Origin: DAHUXD01 sp963805495 | GTDB lineage: Bacteria; Acidobacteriota; Thermoanaerobaculia; UBA5066; Gp7-AA6 | Reading direction: 5' to 3' | DNA: 64,000 nucleotides | Assembly (NCBI GenBank): GCA_963805495.1 | Contig: CAWDUQ010000002.1 | Location: forward strand, 930,001-994,000 | Part shown: positions 20,674-29,051 of the stretch, one piece after another | Layout of the letters: each line of letters opens with the position of its first letter | How positions within the stretch are numbered: the stretch's first letter is position 1 | Notes under the pieces: model-generated | The model's input: the letters and a program-made list of their open reading frames with translations, nothing else | Told to the model about the DNA's origin: nothing | Database searches by the model: none | Made by a program: the position numbers and the translations under genes

Positions 20674-20749
20674 TGGAGCCCACGACCAGGATTGAACTGG
20701 TGACCTCGTCCTTACCAAGGACGTGCTCTACCAACTGAGCTACGTGGGC
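20674..20749 (-). tRNA. tRNA-Thr (GGT anticodon)
   Basis: 76 nt including an encoded CCA end. The acceptor is GCCCACG with CGTGGGC; the anticodon loop TTGGTAA gives GGT; the T loop is TTCAATC. It is the last of four tRNAs before tuf copy 2, corresponding to thrT of the E. coli tufB operon. Confidence 0.97.
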
Positions 20750-20858
20750 GCTTCCGATCCGAGAATCGGAAATCGGGAATCGGTGATCGAACGTCTGCGG
20801 CATGACTCTGTCGTCTCTCTTCTCTCGATGACCGATTTCCGCTTCCCGACGACTCCCG

Positions 20859-20934
20859 ATGGAGCGGGAGACGGGATTCGAACCCGCGACCAACAGCTTG
20901 GAAGGCTGTGACTCTACCCCTGAGTTACTCCCGC
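20859..20934 (-). tRNA. tRNA-Gly (TCC anticodon)
   Basis: 76 nt with an encoded CCA. The acceptor GCGGGAG pairs with CTCCCGC; the anticodon loop CTTCCAA gives TCC; the T loop is TTCGAAT. It is third in the Thr-Tyr-Gly-Thr set. Confidence 0.97.
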
Positions 20935-20956
20935 ACTTTTGCGACTCGCTGATCAA

Positions 20957-21043
20957 TGGTGGGCAGTGAAGGATTCGAACCTCCGTAGCGACAAGCGCGG
21001 CAGATTTACAGTCTGCTGCCATTAACCACTCGGCCAACTGCCC
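20957..21043 (-). tRNA. tRNA-Tyr (GTA anticodon)
   Basis: 87 nt with an encoded CCA and the long variable arm of class II tRNAs. The acceptor GGGCAGT pairs with ACTGCCC; the anticodon loop CTGTAAA gives GTA; the T loop is TTCGAAT. Confidence 0.97.
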
Positions 21044-21086
21044 GTGCCCGGGAACCAAACCCTGACCGCCCGCCGATGGGAATCTT

Positions 21087-21162
21087 TGGAGCCGGCGAAG
21101 GGACTCGAACCCGCAACCTTCCGATTACAAATCGGATGCTCTACCCGTTGAGCTACGCCGGC
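21087..21162 (-). tRNA. tRNA-Thr (TGT anticodon)
   Basis: 76 nt with an encoded CCA. The acceptor GCCGGCG pairs with CGCCGGC; the anticodon loop TTTGTAA gives TGT; the T loop is TTCGAGT. It is the first RNA gene of the operon, downstream of the promoter at 21258-21286. Confidence 0.97.
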
Positions 21163-21257
21163 GACGACGCACACGTGTACGGCGAACCCGCGATACGGAG
21201 TCCCAGCCGGCCTTCAAAGAACACACCAAGAGCTACCCCCACCGGCGTGAATCGCGG

Positions 21258-21286
21258 AGTCTAGCAGCGGCAAACCACTCGATCAA
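21258..21286 (-). promoter_or_regulatory. Promoter of the tRNA-tuf-secE-rpoBC operon
   Basis: On the minus strand TTGATC (21286-21281), a 17-nt spacer and TAGACT (21263-21258) lie about 95 nt upstream of the first tRNA. It is only 15 nt beyond the rlmB stop, and no other promoter-like pair in the 139-nt spacer is as good. Confidence 0.6.
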
Positions 21287-21301
21287 GACCTCTTTTGGGT
21301 C

Positions 21302-22012
21302 TTACGAGCTTCTTTGTCGGAGGGCCTCGTACCCGGCCGCCGCGGCCGCGGTTGACACGTTCAGGGAGGCGAGCTGCCCCGCCATCGGTAGCCGGGCGAG
21401 CAGGTCGCAGCCCTCCCGGACGAGCCGGCGGATGCCCTTTCCCTCGGCCCCGAGGACGAGCGCCAGGTCGCCCCGGAGGTCGAGCTCGTAGATCAGCTTG
21501 CCTCCGGGATCCAGTCCAACGACCTGAAACCCTTCATTCTTAAGGTGATCGATGAACCGGCGGAGATTCTTGGCCCGGACTACGGGGACCCTCTCGACAG
21601 CCCCGGCCGAGCTCCGGGAGACCGTTTCCGAGAGGGGTGCCGAGCCCCGTTCGGGCACGACCACTCCGGCCCCCAGACCTTCGGCCACCCGGATGGCGGC
21701 ACCCAGGTTGTGGGGATCCTGGACCTCGTCGAGGACGAGGAGGAACCGCGAACCGGGCTTGCCCTCCAGGGCCGCCTCCTCCTCGAGGTAACCCCGGACG
21801 GCGATACGGGCCACGGCTCCCTGGTGGTCGGCCGCGATCCGGTCGAGCGCCGAGGGCTGACCGTATCGCACCGCCACCCCCCGGCTCCGGCAGAGCTGCC
21901 TCAACTCGTTGATCCGTCGATCCTTCCGCTCCGAATCGAAGAGGACCCACTCGATCTCACGCGGCCGCGCACGGACGGCCTCCTCGATGGGGTGGAGGCG
22001 GGAAAGGATCAC
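21302..22012 (-). CDS. rlmB: 23S rRNA 2'-O-ribose methyltransferase, TrmH/SpoU family (RlmB-like)
   Basis: SPOUT-class methyltransferase likely modifying a 23S rRNA guanosine. It is 236 residues from the GTG at 22012, which overlaps the ispDF stop (GTGA). The N-terminal substrate-binding domain covers about residues 1-75 (HPIEEAVRARPREIEWVLFD). The catalytic knot domain has DEVQDPHNLGAAIRVAEGLG (motif 1 with the catalytic Asn and Arg), LVLGAEGKGIRRLVR (motif 2) and MAGQLASLNVSTAAAAAGYE (motif 3). It is the last gene of the rplM-to-rlmB run. RlmB versus another TrmH paralogue cannot be settled by eye, so the symbol is tentative. Confidence 0.88.
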   Translation of the reverse strand: MILSRLHPIEEAVRARPREIEWVLFDSERKDRRINELRQLCRSRGVAVRYGQPSALDRIAADHQGAVARIAVRGYLEEEAALEGKPGSRFLLVLDEVQDPHNLGAAIRVAEGLGAGVVVPERGSAPLSETVSRSSAGAVERVPVVRAKNLRRFIDHLKNEGFQVVGLDPGGKLIYELDLRGDLALVLGAEGKGIRRLVREGCDLLARLPMAGQLASLNVSTAAAAAGYEALRQRSS

Positions 22013-23163
22013 CGCGAGCCCGTCAGGAGCACGACGGCCATCGCCGCGATCCCGTCCCGACGGCCGGTGAAGCCGAGGCCGTTCGAGCTCGTTCCCCGGG
22101 CGCTGACGGCCGACGTCTCCAGACCGAGGATCTCCGCGATCCGGGCCCGAATGGCCGCAACGTGCGGCGCGATCTTCGGGGCCTCGGCCACGACGATCGC
22201 GTCGACGTTCCCGATCGCGAAGCCATGCTCGGCCGCGAGGTCGCGGGCCCTTCGCAGAAACGTTGCGCTGTCGGCCCCCTTCCAGGCCGGGTCCGTCGGA
22301 GGGAAGTGGTCGCCGATCGACCCGAGGCCGGCGGCGCCGAGAACAGCGTCGGTCAGCGCGTGAAGCAGGGCGTCGCCGTCCGAGTGACCCTCGAGCCCGG
22401 CCTCGTGCGGAATCGCGACGCCGCCCAGAAGCAGCGGCCGCCCCGCCACGAGCGGGTGCGCATCGAATCCGATCCCGACTCTCGGCAGCATCGACGTCTC
22501 CTCGCTCCGGACCCGCGCGCGGAGGACCGCCTCCGCGAGCTCCAGGTCGGCGGGTGTGGTGATCTTGAAGGCGAGCCGCGAGACCGCGACGACCGCGACC
22601 GGGATCCCCAGATCCTCGCACAGCGCGGCCTCGTCGGTCGCGTCGCGGCCGGAGGCGAGGGCGCGCCGCAGGACCGAGGCGCGGAAGGCCTGCGGTGTCG
22701 CGGCCGCGACGAGCTCGGAGCGGTCGAGCGTGCGCAGGACGAGGCCCCCGGAAGCGACTTTCGTCGTGTCGACGACCGGGATGGCGGCGACCGCCGCTCC
22801 GGTCCGTCCCGCGGCCTCGAGAACCGCGGCCGTCTCGCCGGCGGTGACGAGGGGCCGCGCCGCGTCGTGGACCGCCACGAGGTCGTCGTCGGAGGCCGAA
22901 AGCGCCGCGAAGCCCTCCCGCACGGAACCCGAGCGCGTCTCTCCGCCGGCCACGACCTCGATGCCTTCGCCGGCCGCGCGCCGGAACTCCGCCAGCCGGT
23001 CGGGCGGGGCCGTGACGACGGTGCGAGCGAATCCTGCCGGCGCCAGGGACTCGAGCGTCCAGGTGAGGAGCGGTCGTCCGGCGAGAGAAACCAGCGCCTT
23101 CGGCTCGGCGCGGCCGAGGCGCGTCCCGCTGCCCGCCGCGACGACGATCAGGAGACGCGCCAC
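22009..23163 (-). CDS. ispDF: Bifunctional IspD-IspF, MEP isoprenoid pathway
   Basis: A fusion of 384 residues covering two steps of the MEP pathway. The IspD part (about 1-225) makes CDP-methylerythritol from MEP and CTP: IVVAAGSGTRLG at the N-terminus, VHDAARPLV and ATPQAF. The IspF part (about 229-384) forms the cyclodiphosphate: GFDAHPL and GHSDGDALLHALTDAVLGA with the zinc ligands, IGDHFPP, and SNGLGFTGRRDGIAA. The start is the GTG at 23163, sharing one base with the frr stop. Fused IspDF occurs in several lineages; the unfused next enzyme IspE is not in this window. It is embedded in a translation operon, coupled to both neighbours by overlapping codons. Confidence 0.93.
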   Translation of the reverse strand: MARLLIVVAAGSGTRLGRAEPKALVSLAGRPLLTWTLESLAPAGFARTVVTAPPDRLAEFRRAAGEGIEVVAGGETRSGSVREGFAALSASDDDLVAVHDAARPLVTAGETAAVLEAAGRTGAAVAAIPVVDTTKVASGGLVLRTLDRSELVAAATPQAFRASVLRRALASGRDATDEAALCEDLGIPVAVVAVSRLAFKITTPADLELAEAVLRARVRSEETSMLPRVGIGFDAHPLVAGRPLLLGGVAIPHEAGLEGHSDGDALLHALTDAVLGAAGLGSIGDHFPPTDPAWKGADSATFLRRARDLAAEHGFAIGNVDAIVVAEAPKIAPHVAAIRARIAEILGLETSAVSARGTSSNGLGFTGRRDGIAAMAVVLLTGSR

Positions 23164-23717
23164 TAGACGGCCAGGATCTCCTGTTCCTTGGCCTTCAAGA
23201 GATCGTCGACTTCCTGGATCTTGCGGTCGGTGATCTTCTGCGACTCTTCGAGCCCGCGGCGCTCGTCGTCCTCCGAGATCTTCTTGTCCTTGAACATCTT
23301 CTTGAGGCGGTCGTTGCCCTCGTGACGGTAGCGGCGGATCTCGACGCGCGCCTCCTCGGCCATGTGGTGGGCGTTCTTCGCGAGGTCCTTGCGGCGCTCC
23401 TCGGTCAGCGCCGGAATCGGCACCCGGACGACCTTGCCGTCGTTCTGGGGGTTGAGGTCCAGGTCCGACTTGCGGATCGCGCGCTCGATTTCGACCGCCA
23501 TCTTGGGATCCCACGGCGCGGCGAGGATCATCGTCGGCTCGGGCACCGAGAGGTTCGCGACCTGGTTGAGCGGGACGTCGGCCCCGTAGGCCGGCACGAG
23601 GATGCCGTCGAGCATCCCGAGGTGCGCGCGTCCCGTGCGCAGCGTCTTGAACCGCTCCTTCAGCGCCCCGACGGCGTCGGCCATGTGCTTCTCGACGTCT
23701 TTCAGTTCCTGCCTCAT
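23163..23717 (-). CDS. frr: Ribosome recycling factor
   Basis: RRF splits post-termination ribosomes together with EF-G. It is 184 residues, normal length. The three-helix-bundle signature is clear: LKERFKTLRTGRAHLGMLDG, VPIPALTEERRKDLAKNAHH, and VEIRRYRHEGNDRLKKM with the C-terminal helix. The start ATG overlaps the pyrH stop by 4 nt. The order pyrH-frr is conserved widely. Confidence 0.97.
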   Translation of the reverse strand: MRQELKDVEKHMADAVGALKERFKTLRTGRAHLGMLDGILVPAYGADVPLNQVANLSVPEPTMILAAPWDPKMAVEIERAIRKSDLDLNPQNDGKVVRVPIPALTEERRKDLAKNAHHMAEEARVEIRRYRHEGNDRLKKMFKDKKISEDDERRGLEESQKITDRKIQEVDDLLKAKEQEILAV

Positions 23718-24448
23718 GCCTCGGCTCCCCCTGCGGAAACCAGCGAGCCGATGTCCTCTCCGACGACGACGCGCTGGATGTTGCCCTTGACCTTGAGGTT
23801 GAAGACCTTGATGGGGATCCCGTTGTCCATGCAGAGCGCGACGGCTGCGGCGTCCATGACCTGCAGCCCCGCCTCGAGGGCCTGACGGTAGGTCAGCGTC
23901 CGGAGGAACTTCGCGGCAGCGTCGCGGTTCGGATCGGCGTCGTAGACGCCGTCCACCTTGGTCGCCTTCAGCAGGACGTCGGCATGGATCTCGTTGGCGC
24001 GCAGCGCCGCCGCCGAGTCCGTCGTGAAGAACGGGTTGCCCGTTCCGCCGACGAAGACGACCACGCGGCCTTTCTCGAGATGCCGCATCGCCCGGCGACG
24101 GATGAAGGGCTCGGCGATCTGACGGATTTCCACCGCGGACATCAGGCGGGTCGTGACCCCGCGCTTCTCGAGGGCGTCCTGCAGTGCGAGGCCGTTGATC
24201 ACGGTCGCGAGCAGCCCCATGTGGTCGCCCGCGACGCGGTCGATGCCCTGGGCGGCCGCGGAGACGCCGCGGATGATGTTGCCGCCGCCGATGACGATCG
24301 CCGTCTCGACGCCGAGTGTGTGCACTTCCTTGATCTCGTCGGCCAACCGCGCCACCACGTCGGGCGCGATGCCGAACTTCTGGTCCCCCATCAACGCCTC
24401 CCCCGAAAGCTTCAGGAGGATCCGGCGGTAGACAGGCGTCTGCGGCAT
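23714..24448 (-). CDS. pyrH: UMP kinase
   Basis: Bacterial amino-acid-kinase-fold UMP kinase, making UDP for pyrimidine nucleotide supply. It is 244 residues from ATG 24448 (MPQTPVYRRILLKLSGEALM). Conserved blocks are IVIGGGNIIRG, GDHMGLLATVINGLALQDAL, FVGGTGNPFFTTDSAAALRA and KATKVDGVYDADP. The open frame extends 29 codons upstream, but that part lacks family similarity and enters the structured spacer. The 251-nt gap from tsf holds the structured element at 24541-24684, unusually long for this otherwise compact operon. Confidence 0.96.
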   Translation of the reverse strand: MPQTPVYRRILLKLSGEALMGDQKFGIAPDVVARLADEIKEVHTLGVETAIVIGGGNIIRGVSAAAQGIDRVAGDHMGLLATVINGLALQDALEKRGVTTRLMSAVEIRQIAEPFIRRRAMRHLEKGRVVVFVGGTGNPFFTTDSAAALRANEIHADVLLKATKVDGVYDADPNRDAAAKFLRTLTYRQALEAGLQVMDAAAVALCMDNGIPIKVFNLKVKGNIQRVVVGEDIGSLVSAGGAEA

Positions 24449-24540
24449 GCGGACGCGATTATCTGTGAATCTTGCTCCGCAACCTAACCGCCCCGAAACG
24501 CCCGTTGGAAGGCCTTTCCCGCGGCACTCCAACATCGGTT

Positions 24541-24684
24541 CGCGGCGCGGATAGTCTCCCGACCGAAGGGAGGGAGGAGGTCCGCGCCGCGGGAGCCGGA
24601 GCGCAGCGAGGGATCAGGCGTCCGGTCGAGCCCGCATCCGGGCGAGCCGGACGCCGGTGCGCCCGAAGGGCGCAGATCCCTCGC
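24541..24684 (-). ncRNA. Structured RNA candidate between tsf and pyrH
   Basis: Four perfect stems fit into 144 nt (plus-strand coordinates; the operon is transcribed on minus). P1 is 24606-24615 with 24675-24684 (10 bp, GCGAGGGATC with GATCCCTCGC). It encloses P3, 24618-24625 with 24647-24654 (8 bp, topped by 24631-24634 with 24639-24642), and P2, 24658-24664 with 24668-24674 (7 bp, GAA loop). Junction linkers are 2, 3 and 0 nt, so P1-P2-P3 form a compact three-way junction. P4, 24541-24551 with 24581-24591 (11 bp), follows, with an inner 5-bp pairing. No T run follows and no ORF is credible. It might be a riboregulator, a processing element or a REP-like repeat; function unknown. Confidence 0.6.
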
Positions 24685-24699
24685 AAGCGAAGGCGACGG

Positions 24700-25575
24700 C
24701 TAGGCAGCTTCCTCCGCCCGACCCAGCCCTTCGCCCAGCTTGAATCGGACGAACCGCAGGTCGAGGGCGCCCTTGCCGGCCTTTTCGACGATGACCTGGC
24801 CGACCGTCTTCTCGGGGTCCTTCACGAAGGCCTGCTCGACGAGCACGGCCTCCTGGTAGAACTTCTCGACCTTGCCGTCGGCGATGCGCTCGACGACGTT
24901 GGCAGGCTTGCCGGCCGCCGTCGCCTGGGCGCGCGCGATCTCGCGCTCGGTCGCCAGGATCTCCGGCGAGACCTCGCCGCGCGAGGCGAAGCGAGGGTCC
25001 GAGGCCGCGATGTGCATCGCGAGATCCTTGCCGAGCGCCTCGTCGGCGCCCGGAAGCCCCACGATCACGCCAATGCGGCCGTTTCCGTGGATGTAGCTCG
25101 CGAAGCCCTCGTCCGCGCGCGGCACCAGCCGCGCGAACCGGCGGATCTGGACGTTCTCTTTGAGGACCGCCACCATCTGCGTGACCGCGTCCCCGACGGT
25201 CTCGCCGCCCGGCCAGGAGAGCTTGCCGAGCTCGGCGGTGTCCCCCGAGCGCGTGTCCCCGAAGGCGTCGTGCGCGGCGATGCGGTCCGCGAGCTTCTCG
25301 GCGAACACACGGAAGTCCTCGGTCCGCGCGACGAAGTCCGTCTCGCAGTTGACTTCGACGAGCACGGCGCCCTTGACCGTGACATGCGCGACGACGAGAC
25401 CTTCGGACGCTGCGCGGCCGGCCTTGGACGCAGCCGCGGCCAGGCCCTTCTTGCGCAGGATCTTCTTGGCCTCTTCGAGGTTGCCTTCGGCTTCCACCAG
25501 CGCCTTCTTGCAGTCCATCATCCCGGCACCGGTTTCGGTGCGCAGATCGGCGACGAGCTTCGAGTTGATTTCCAT
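24700..25575 (-). CDS. tsf: Elongation factor Ts
   Basis: Nucleotide exchange factor for EF-Tu, 291 residues. The N-terminal UBA-like domain includes LRTETGAGMMDCKKAL (about 10-25). The conserved TDFVARTEDF-type core (EVNCETDFVARTEDF) and the dimerisation region follow. The C-terminal FVRFKLGEGLGRAEEAA is typical. It lies 100 nt downstream of rpsB; the pair is nearly universal. It precedes the structured spacer and pyrH. Confidence 0.97.
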   Translation of the reverse strand: MEINSKLVADLRTETGAGMMDCKKALVEAEGNLEEAKKILRKKGLAAAASKAGRAASEGLVVAHVTVKGAVLVEVNCETDFVARTEDFRVFAEKLADRIAAHDAFGDTRSGDTAELGKLSWPGGETVGDAVTQMVAVLKENVQIRRFARLVPRADEGFASYIHGNGRIGVIVGLPGADEALGKDLAMHIAASDPRFASRGEVSPEILATEREIARAQATAAGKPANVVERIADGKVEKFYQEAVLVEQAFVKDPEKTVGQVIVEKAGKGALDLRFVRFKLGEGLGRAEEAA

Positions 25576-25675
25576 GATTTCCCCAGTTCCTTAACGGATT
25601 GCGAAGACGGTCAGGCGCGGAAGCCGGACGGCCGGGTTTCCCCCGCCGTCTGCCTCCGGCCTCCGGCCTCCACTC

Positions 25676-26434
25676 CTACGATGCGTCGGCGACGACGGCG
25701 GTCTGCGAGAGCTCCGGCGTGCGCGGCCGGTCTTCGGAGGCGGCGTCTTCGGCTCCGCGCTCCCCGTGGGCGTGGAGCCCCTCGAGGATGGCGTCGGCGA
25801 CCTTCGACGTGAAGAGCCGGATGGCGCGAATGGCGTCGTCGTTGCCCGGGATCACGTGGTCGATGAGGTCCGGATCGCAGTTCGTGTCGACCACCGCCAC
25901 CACCGGGATGCCGAGAATGTTGGCTTCTTTGACCGCGATGTATTCCTGCTTGGGATCGATCACGAAGAGCGCGTCGGGAAGCTCGTCCATCTCCTTGATG
26001 CCCGTCAGGTTCTTCTCGAGCTTCTCCTTCTCCCGTTCCAGCCGCAGGCGTTCCTTCTTCGTCAGGTTCTCGTTGTCATCCTGCGCGAGGACGCCCTCGA
26101 TCTCCTTGAGACGATGGATCGACTTGCGGATCGTGGAGAAGTTGGTCAGCGTTCCGCCGAGCCACCGCGTGTTGACGTAGAACATGCCGCAGCGGTTGGC
26201 CTCCTCGTAGATCGCATCCTGGGCCTGGCGCTTCGTGCCGACGAACAGCAGGTTCTTGCCCGCGGCGGCAAGGTCGGTCACGAACTTCGAGGCTTCCTTG
26301 AACTGCTTGAGCGTCTTCTGCAGGTCGATGATGTAGATCCCATTGCGCTTGCCGAAGATGAACTTCTTCATCTTCGGGTTCCAGCGCTTGGTCTGGTGAC
26401 CGAAGTGGACGCCAGCCTCGAGCAGTTCCTTCAT
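25676..26434 (-). CDS. rpsB: Ribosomal protein S2
   Basis: S2 of the 30S subunit, 252 residues. It starts at the conserved MKELLEAGVHFGHQTKRWNP, with KKFIFGKRNGIYIIDLQKTL, VGTKRQAQDAI and the C-terminal PGNDDAIRAIRLFTSKVADA. A short acidic and polar tail of about 35 residues follows the family core and is variable in other bacteria too. It is 55 nt downstream of rpsI, so S9 and S2 seem to be in one transcript. Confidence 0.97.
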   Translation of the reverse strand: MKELLEAGVHFGHQTKRWNPKMKKFIFGKRNGIYIIDLQKTLKQFKEASKFVTDLAAAGKNLLFVGTKRQAQDAIYEEANRCGMFYVNTRWLGGTLTNFSTIRKSIHRLKEIEGVLAQDDNENLTKKERLRLEREKEKLEKNLTGIKEMDELPDALFVIDPKQEYIAVKEANILGIPVVAVVDTNCDPDLIDHVIPGNDDAIRAIRLFTSKVADAILEGLHAHGERGAEDAASEDRPRTPELSQTAVVADAS

Positions 26435-26489
26435 CGAAATAGATGCCAGATCACACCTCCTTGCCCGTCGCCCGAAGCGACGGCCGTAT

Positions 26490-26885
26490 TTACCGCTTGC
26501 TGAACTGGAACCGGGCGCGCGCCCCGCGCTGTCCGTACTTCTTGCGTTCCTTCATCCGGGGGTCGCGCGTCAGGAAGCCTTCCTTCTTGAGCTTCTTGCG
26601 GAGCTCCAGGTTGTACTCCGTCAGCGCCCGGGAGATGCCGTGGCGGATCGCGCCGGCCTGGCCGGACGGGCCGCCGCCGGCCACCGTGACGTGAATGTCG
26701 AACTTCTCGACCGTCTCCGTCGACTGGAGCGGCTGCTTGATGACCATCTTGAGGACGTTGTTGGGGAAGTAGTCGTCGATGGAGCGCTTGTTGACCGTGA
26801 TCGCACCGGTCCCGGGAACGAGCCGGACGCGCGCCATCGAGGTCTTCCGACGTCCGGTCGCTTTGTGCTGGATTTCGACTGCCAA
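26490..26885 (-). CDS. rpsI: Ribosomal protein S9
   Basis: S9, whose C-terminal tail reaches the P-site tRNA. It is 131 residues. The start region HKATGRRKTSMARVRLVPGT, the central GGGPSGQAGAIRHGISRAL and the end GARARFQFSKR are all canonical. It is 24 nt downstream of rplM, the invariant L13-S9 pair. Confidence 0.97.
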   Translation of the reverse strand: MAVEIQHKATGRRKTSMARVRLVPGTGAITVNKRSIDDYFPNNVLKMVIKQPLQSTETVEKFDIHVTVAGGGPSGQAGAIRHGISRALTEYNLELRKKLKKEGFLTRDPRMKERKKYGQRGARARFQFSKR

Positions 26886-26909
26886 GACTCCTCCGAGCTT
26901 CCTTCCGGC

Positions 26910-27353
26910 CTAGGCGGCCGAGACCTTCAGCGGGCGAGGCTGCTGCGCCTCGTGCGGATGCTTCGCCCCGCGGTAAACCTTGAGCTTCTTCAACTGCTTG
27001 CGGCCCATCTTCGACTTCGGGAGCATCCCGCGCACGGCGTCTTCGATGAGCCGCTCGGGATACTTCGCCTGCCGGTCGCGCGCCCCGACGGTCTTCAGCC
27101 CGCCCGGAAAACCGGTGTGGTGGCGGTAGACCTTCACGTCGAGCTTGTTGCCGGTCAGCTTGATCTTCTCGGCGTTGGTCACGACCACGAAATCGCCCAT
27201 GTCGAGGTACGGAACGTAGTTCGCCCGGTGCTTGCCGGACAGGATCTTCGCGACCCGGGTGGCGAGCCGGCCGAGGACCAGGCCGGTGGCGTCGACCACG
27301 AACCAGTCGTGGCGGACGTCGGCCAACTTCACCGTCGATGTGCCAGAAGCCAT
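26910..27353 (-). CDS. rplM: Ribosomal protein L13
   Basis: L13, an early 50S assembly protein, 147 residues from ATG 27353. A TTG two codons upstream is open in frame, but the ATG has the better spacing from the GGGG-rich ribosome-binding region. Family motifs are DATGLVLGRLATRVAKILSG, VVVTNAEKIKLTGNK and AVRGMLPKSKMGRKQLKKLK. It is the first gene of the rplM-rpsI-rpsB-tsf-pyrH-frr-ispDF-rlmB run behind the promoter at 27436-27464. Confidence 0.96.
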   Translation of the reverse strand: MASGTSTVKLADVRHDWFVVDATGLVLGRLATRVAKILSGKHRANYVPYLDMGDFVVVTNAEKIKLTGNKLDVKVYRHHTGFPGGLKTVGARDRQAKYPERLIEDAVRGMLPKSKMGRKQLKKLKVYRGAKHPHEAQQPRPLKVSAA

Positions 27354-27435
27354 CTGCAATCCCCTAGTCCAAGACTCTCAAGGTAGGCCGCGCCGAGGCT
27401 GGCCCGGGCGGAACCCCCGTTTTCGAGGGCGCGTA

Positions 27436-27464
27436 AGAATACGTAAGCAAGGCGGGCCTGTCAA
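27436..27464 (-). promoter_or_regulatory. Sigma-70-type promoter for the rplM operon
   Basis: On the minus strand a perfect TTGACA (27464-27459), a 17-nt spacer and TATTCT (27441-27436). It is about 80 nt upstream of ATG 27353. Sequence around the -35 box (TTGACAGGCCCGCC) closely resembles the rpsL promoter (TTGACAGGCCCCCC). Confidence 0.75.
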
Positions 27465-27551
27465 CACGCCCCGAGTGGGGGTCCGAGGGGCCCCGCGCCG
27501 GACGGTACCTGCGGCCGGCAGGGCCGGCCGGGCCCTCACCCGAACCCACGC

Positions 27552-29051
27552 CTACAGGACCGGACCGACGCAGTAAGGCTCGAGTACCCCGACCGATGCC
27601 CGCAAAGGCGCCAGCCAGACCAGGTGAGAGACCGTCCCTTTTCGACCGGTGCTCTGGAGCTCCGGGGCGGTTTCGATCCAGGCTGCGTTGCGACAGGTCC
27701 CGCGAGGGCCAAACTCTTCCTCCGCTCGCCCGGCCGGCATCACCCAGAGCCGCTTCCCGTCCGCGTTGTCCCACCTCCAATCGACCTTGGGCGTCAGCTC
27801 GTGAGCGTCGCGCCTCCACTCGTCCGGGACGACGACCACCGTGATTCCGGGATCCCGCACGAGGGGGCGCAGCAGCTCCCCCAATTCCTCCATGCGGGCC
27901 TGCTCCCGCCTCACGTCGAAAGCCCCGACGACCACCCAGTAGACCGCGAGAAACGCGAGACTGCCGCAGGCGAAGCCCCTGAACCGGGAGACAGGCACCC
28001 GGTGCAGGGCAAGGGCGATCGCAACCCCCACGAACGGAAGCACGGGCAGCATGTAGCGCGTGTCGAAGGGATCGCTGCTCACCGTGCTGCGGTTGGCGAG
28101 CACGACCGGAAGGATTCCCGCCGCAATCGCCAGGAGGAGACCCAAACTCGCTCGCCGAGCCGCGGGGCCGGCGCTCCAGGTTCTCTCCGGACGGGAGACC
28201 CGAGACATGGTCAGGGCGGCGAATGTGCCCAGCAAGGCTCCCAGGAGTGTCGATCGCGCCCAGACGTCGAAACGCAGGGCACCCGCGGCCGTCCCCCAGG
28301 CCCCCACCAGACAGTGCCAGAGCCCCTCGAGGAATCGGAACAGGGCGGCCTGCGGACGTTGCAGGAATCGCTCGATTTGGACCGACGGAAGCTGCTTCAC
28401 GCGGACGCTCACGTCTCCCGTCACTCGAAAGACGACGTAACCGAGCAAGAGACCGACGAGGACGACCCCTGCCGCCCTCGGGCGCCGCTGGATCAAGAGG
28501 AGAGCGATCGCGGCGGCGCCGGTGGCGATTCCGTACTCGCTCAAGACGACGGCGAGGCCGACGAGAAAGAGCGCCCCGAAGAGCCTTGCGCGCTGGCGCT
28601 CGTCCCCGTCGCGTAGACAGAGAAGCAGCGCCGCAACGCAGAGCAAGACGGGGAGGTTGCACGGTAGCAGGGTCGTCGCCGTCGTGTACTGGGTCGTGAC
28701 GAGAATCGGCGTCAGGGTGAGAACCGCCGAGAGCGGAGCGATCTCGGGCTCTCCCGGAAAGAGGCGACGCGACAGACGAAAGGTCTGCCACGCCAGGAGC
28801 GCCCAGAAAGCCGTCGTCATGGCGGCGTACGGACCCGGCCGTAGACCGAAGGCTCCGGCCACCCAGCTCAGCAGCAGCCCGTAGAGGGGACGGCTGGAGT
28901 GCTGCGCCCGGAGGGCCTCGAGACTCGCCTCCCTGAGGAAGAGGACCATGTAGGCGTCGTCGTAGTAAGGGAAGCCCGACCACGCGCCGAAGGCGATGGC
29001 GCCGAGCATGATGCCGAAGACGGCGCCGACAGCCCAGACGGGGCGCGTCAT
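27552..29051 (-). CDS. Polytopic membrane protein, GT-C glycosyltransferase-like
   Basis: An integral membrane protein of 499 residues. The start ATG 29051 overlaps the stop of the preceding dehydrogenase gene (ATGA), suggesting coupling. About ten hydrophobic helices are visible. The first extracytoplasmic loop contains an acidic pair, PYYDDAYMVLF, at about residues 25-35, as in GT-C enzymes that use polyprenyl-phosphate sugars. The last ~100 residues are a soluble tail with ITVVVVPDEWRRDAHEL. I infer transfer of a sugar to a surface or secreted acceptor, perhaps the neighbouring secreted proteins. A specific subfamily is not recognisable and a non-enzymatic role is possible. Confidence 0.7.
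   Translation of the reverse strand: MTRPVWAVGAVFGIMLGAIAFGAWSGFPYYDDAYMVLFLREASLEALRAQHSSRPLYGLLLSWVAGAFGLRPGPYAAMTTAFWALLAWQTFRLSRRLFPGEPEIAPLSAVLTLTPILVTTQYTTATTLLPCNLPVLLCVAALLLCLRDGDERQRARLFGALFLVGLAVVLSEYGIATGAAAIALLLIQRRPRAAGVVLVGLLLGYVVFRVTGDVSVRVKQLPSVQIERFLQRPQAALFRFLEGLWHCLVGAWGTAAGALRFDVWARSTLLGALLGTFAALTMSRVSRPERTWSAGPAARRASLGLLLAIAAGILPVVLANRSTVSSDPFDTRYMLPVLPFVGVAIALALHRVPVSRFRGFACGSLAFLAVYWVVVGAFDVRREQARMEELGELLRPLVRDPGITVVVVPDEWRRDAHELTPKVDWRWDNADGKRLWVMPAGRAEEEFGPRGTCRNAAWIETAPELQSTGRKGTVSHLVWLAPLRASVGVLEPYCVGPVL

Noticed and set aside
21285..21303. AAGACC/GGTCTT hairpin at the rlmB stop as a terminator
   Set aside because: A six-base-pair stem with moderate GC, overlapping the stop codon and the tRNA-operon promoter, and no T run follows it in the direction of rlmB transcription.
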